DNA of 64,000 nt from Streptomyces puniciscabiei. Its GTDB lineage: Bacteria > Actinomycetota > Actinomycetes > Streptomycetales > Streptomycetaceae. Shown one piece after another: positions 62,708 to 64,000 of the stretch. Within the stretch, counting starts at the first letter, position 1; the number at the start of each line of letters is the position of its first letter. The notes under the pieces were generated by a model, which was given only the letters and a program-made list of their open reading frames with translations, did no database searches and was not told the DNA's origin. Where the stretch lies: positions 62,001 through 126,000 of the forward strand of contig NZ_VFNX01000005.1 of the NCBI RefSeq assembly GCF_006715785.1, written 5' to 3'. The position numbers and the translations under genes are program-made.

Positions 62708-63700
62708 TCACATCCCCCACCGCAGCGCGGGAGTCTTCACCGGAGCGTCCCACAACCGCAGCAGCTCCTCGTCGGCCTGGCAGAGCGTCACCGACGCGCC
62801 CGCCATGTCCAGGGAGGTGACGTAGTTGCCGACGAGCGTACGGGCCACGGCGACCCCGCGCTCGCGCAGCACCCGCTGCACCTCGGCGTTGAAGCCGTAC
62901 AGCTCCAGCAGCGGGGTCGCGCCCATGCCGTTGACCAGCACCAGCACGGGGCTGTGCGGTGGCATGTCCTCCAGGATCGCGTTCACCGCGAAGTCGGCGA
63001 TCTCCCCCGAGGTCATCATCGGCCGCCGCTCCCGGCCCGGTTCGCCGTGGATGCCGATGCCCAACTCCAGCTCACCGTCGGGCAGTTCGAAGGTGGGGCT
63101 GCCCTTGGCCGGGGTCGTGCAGGCGCTGAGCGCGACACCGAAACTGCGGGAGTTCTCGTTCACCTGACGCCCGATGGACTCGACCCGCTCCAGCGGCTGC
63201 CCCTCGGCCGCGGCGGCACCCGCGATCTTCTCCACGAACAGCGTCGCACCGGTGCCGCGCCGCCCGGCCGTGTACAGGCTGTCGGTCACCGCCACATCAT
63301 CGTTGACCAGCACCTTGGCGACCTGAATGCCCTCGTCCTCGGCCAGTTCGGCCGCCATGTCGAAGTTGAGCACGTCACCGGTGTAGTTCTTCACGACGAA
63401 CAGCACACCGGCACCGCTGTCCACGGCCGCCGCCGCACGCACCATCTGGTCCGGCACCGGGGAGGTGAACACCTCTCCGGGACAGGCGGCGGCGAGCATG
63501 CCCGGGCCCACGAACCCGCCGTGCAACGGCTCGTGCCCCGACCCGCCCCCGGACACCAGCGCGACCTGCCCCGCCACCGGAGCGTCCCGGCGGACGATCA
63601 CCCGGTTCTCCACGTCGACGGTCAGATCGGGGTACGCGGCCGCCAACCCACGCAGCGCGTCCGCCACGACGGTTTCCGGGACGTTGATCAGCATCTTCAT
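62708..63700 (-). CDS. dhaK: Dihydroxyacetone kinase, substrate-binding subunit
   Basis: A 330-residue protein. SGGGSGHEPLHGGFVG near residue 50-65 forms the phosphate end of the pocket, and the covalent substrate His lies in LGIGIHGEPGR near 217. NYTGDVLNFDMA and LVNGMGATPLLELY are also conserved. GAGGAGAC precedes ATG 63700; the longer frame to 63835 lacks a site. First gene of dhaKLM, channelling dihydroxyacetone to glycolysis with PEP as the energy source. Confidence 0.95.
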   Translation of the reverse strand: MKMLINVPETVVADALRGLAAAYPDLTVDVENRVIVRRDAPVAGQVALVSGGGSGHEPLHGGFVGPGMLAAACPGEVFTSPVPDQMVRAAAAVDSGAGVLFVVKNYTGDVLNFDMAAELAEDEGIQVAKVLVNDDVAVTDSLYTAGRRGTGATLFVEKIAGAAAAEGQPLERVESIGRQVNENSRSFGVALSACTTPAKGSPTFELPDGELELGIGIHGEPGRERRPMMTSGEIADFAVNAILEDMPPHSPVLVLVNGMGATPLLELYGFNAEVQRVLRERGVAVARTLVGNYVTSLDMAGASVTLCQADEELLRLWDAPVKTPALRWGM

Positions 63701-64000
63701 GGGTGTCTCCTCGTGGGCTTGGCACTGGGGCTCAGGACCGGTGTCTTCGCAGGTCACCGGCGGCGAGGGCGATATTCGATCTTGGTGGTGCGCTGCGGTC
63801 CGAGGCGGGTCGTGGCGGGTTTGTCGCTGACTCAAAGCTGACTTCGGTGACGGGACGTCAGGTGCCGGCGGCCACCCGGTGGGGGGCGTCGCCCGTCCCG
63901 TCTATCGCAGTATCGACCTTGCGGCAGCGAAGGTCACCTGTGACGGTGGTTTTACGGTACGTAGCGCCCGGTCCGGGTGTCTCCTCCGCCCCCTCCTCGG
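63701..64000. other. Intergenic end of the window
   Basis: About 300 bases upstream of dhaK. No gene is recognised. The minus-strand promoter of dhaKLM should lie here; GTCAGC occurs twice (on the minus strand near 63822-63840), possibly part of a regulator site. The final 100 bases may belong to the promoter region of a gene beyond the window. Confidence 0.4.

Overview
The base composition (very high G+C, G/C-rich third codon positions), the frequent GTG starts and ATGA/GTGA gene overlaps, the ABC sugar operon without its own ATPase, the short crcB-DUF190-crcB operon and a dispersed intergenic repeat near 8.4 kb all point to a Streptomyces chromosome (Actinomycetota). No rRNA, tRNA, CRISPR array, prophage or intact insertion sequence was found. 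Most of the window looks like ordinary chromosome with several small decayed loci.

Layout. 1-6.3 kb: a transporter-like receptor with a cysteine-rich tail, two DUF2795 proteins, an NCS1 permease coupled to a cysteine hydrolase, and a wrecked GntR gene. 6.4-8.3 kb: a lone pqqB, a MarR regulator and a VOC protein. 8.4-16.6 kb: a beta-galactan utilisation locus (LacI regulator, ABC importer, GH42 beta-galactosidase, secreted GH53 galactanase) with three matching operators between the divergent arms. 16.7-20.3 kb: a small regulator, an SMP-30-like protein, a fluoride-exporter operon and uppP. 20.3-26.1 kb: an acidic amino acid and amide catabolism block (FadR-type regulator, permease, asparaginase, aspartase, glutaminase). 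26.2-29.9 kb: two GT-C mannosyltransferases and a D,D-carboxypeptidase whose end lies antisense to the second transferase. 30-32.2 kb: a short second Rho factor with an unusual leader, beside an MFS pseudogene.

32.3-43.1 kb: mixed metabolic and regulatory genes (proline-rich membrane protein, SDR remnant, PadR, methyltransferase, GntR, serine hydrolase, acetyl esterase, YedY-like molybdoenzyme with a flavin reductase, quinone reductase, GNAT). 43.1-44.7 kb: a MarR/membrane-protein pair with two operators. 45-49.4 kb: a three-gene operon of an unknown 598-residue protein, a MoxR-type AAA ATPase and an HExxH + VWA protein. 49.6-55.7 kb: an HemK-like methyltransferase, an IS630 remnant, a pentapeptide-repeat protein, a PAS/GAF/PP2C phosphatase and two unknown genes. 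56-64 kb: fadH with a PadR gene, secreted proteins, a GH75 enzyme behind a long structured leader, and the PTS-type dihydroxyacetone kinase dhaKLM.

The observations most worth following are: the second Rho, which carries serine at the position of E. coli Gly337 (a known bicyclomycin-resistance site) and lacks conserved RNA-binding aromatics, with a C-rich, leaderless upstream ORF; the MoxR/VWA/unknown-protein operon with an in-frame 111-bp minisatellite; and the structured leader in front of the GH75 gene. All functional statements rest on reading motifs by eye; no database search was possible.
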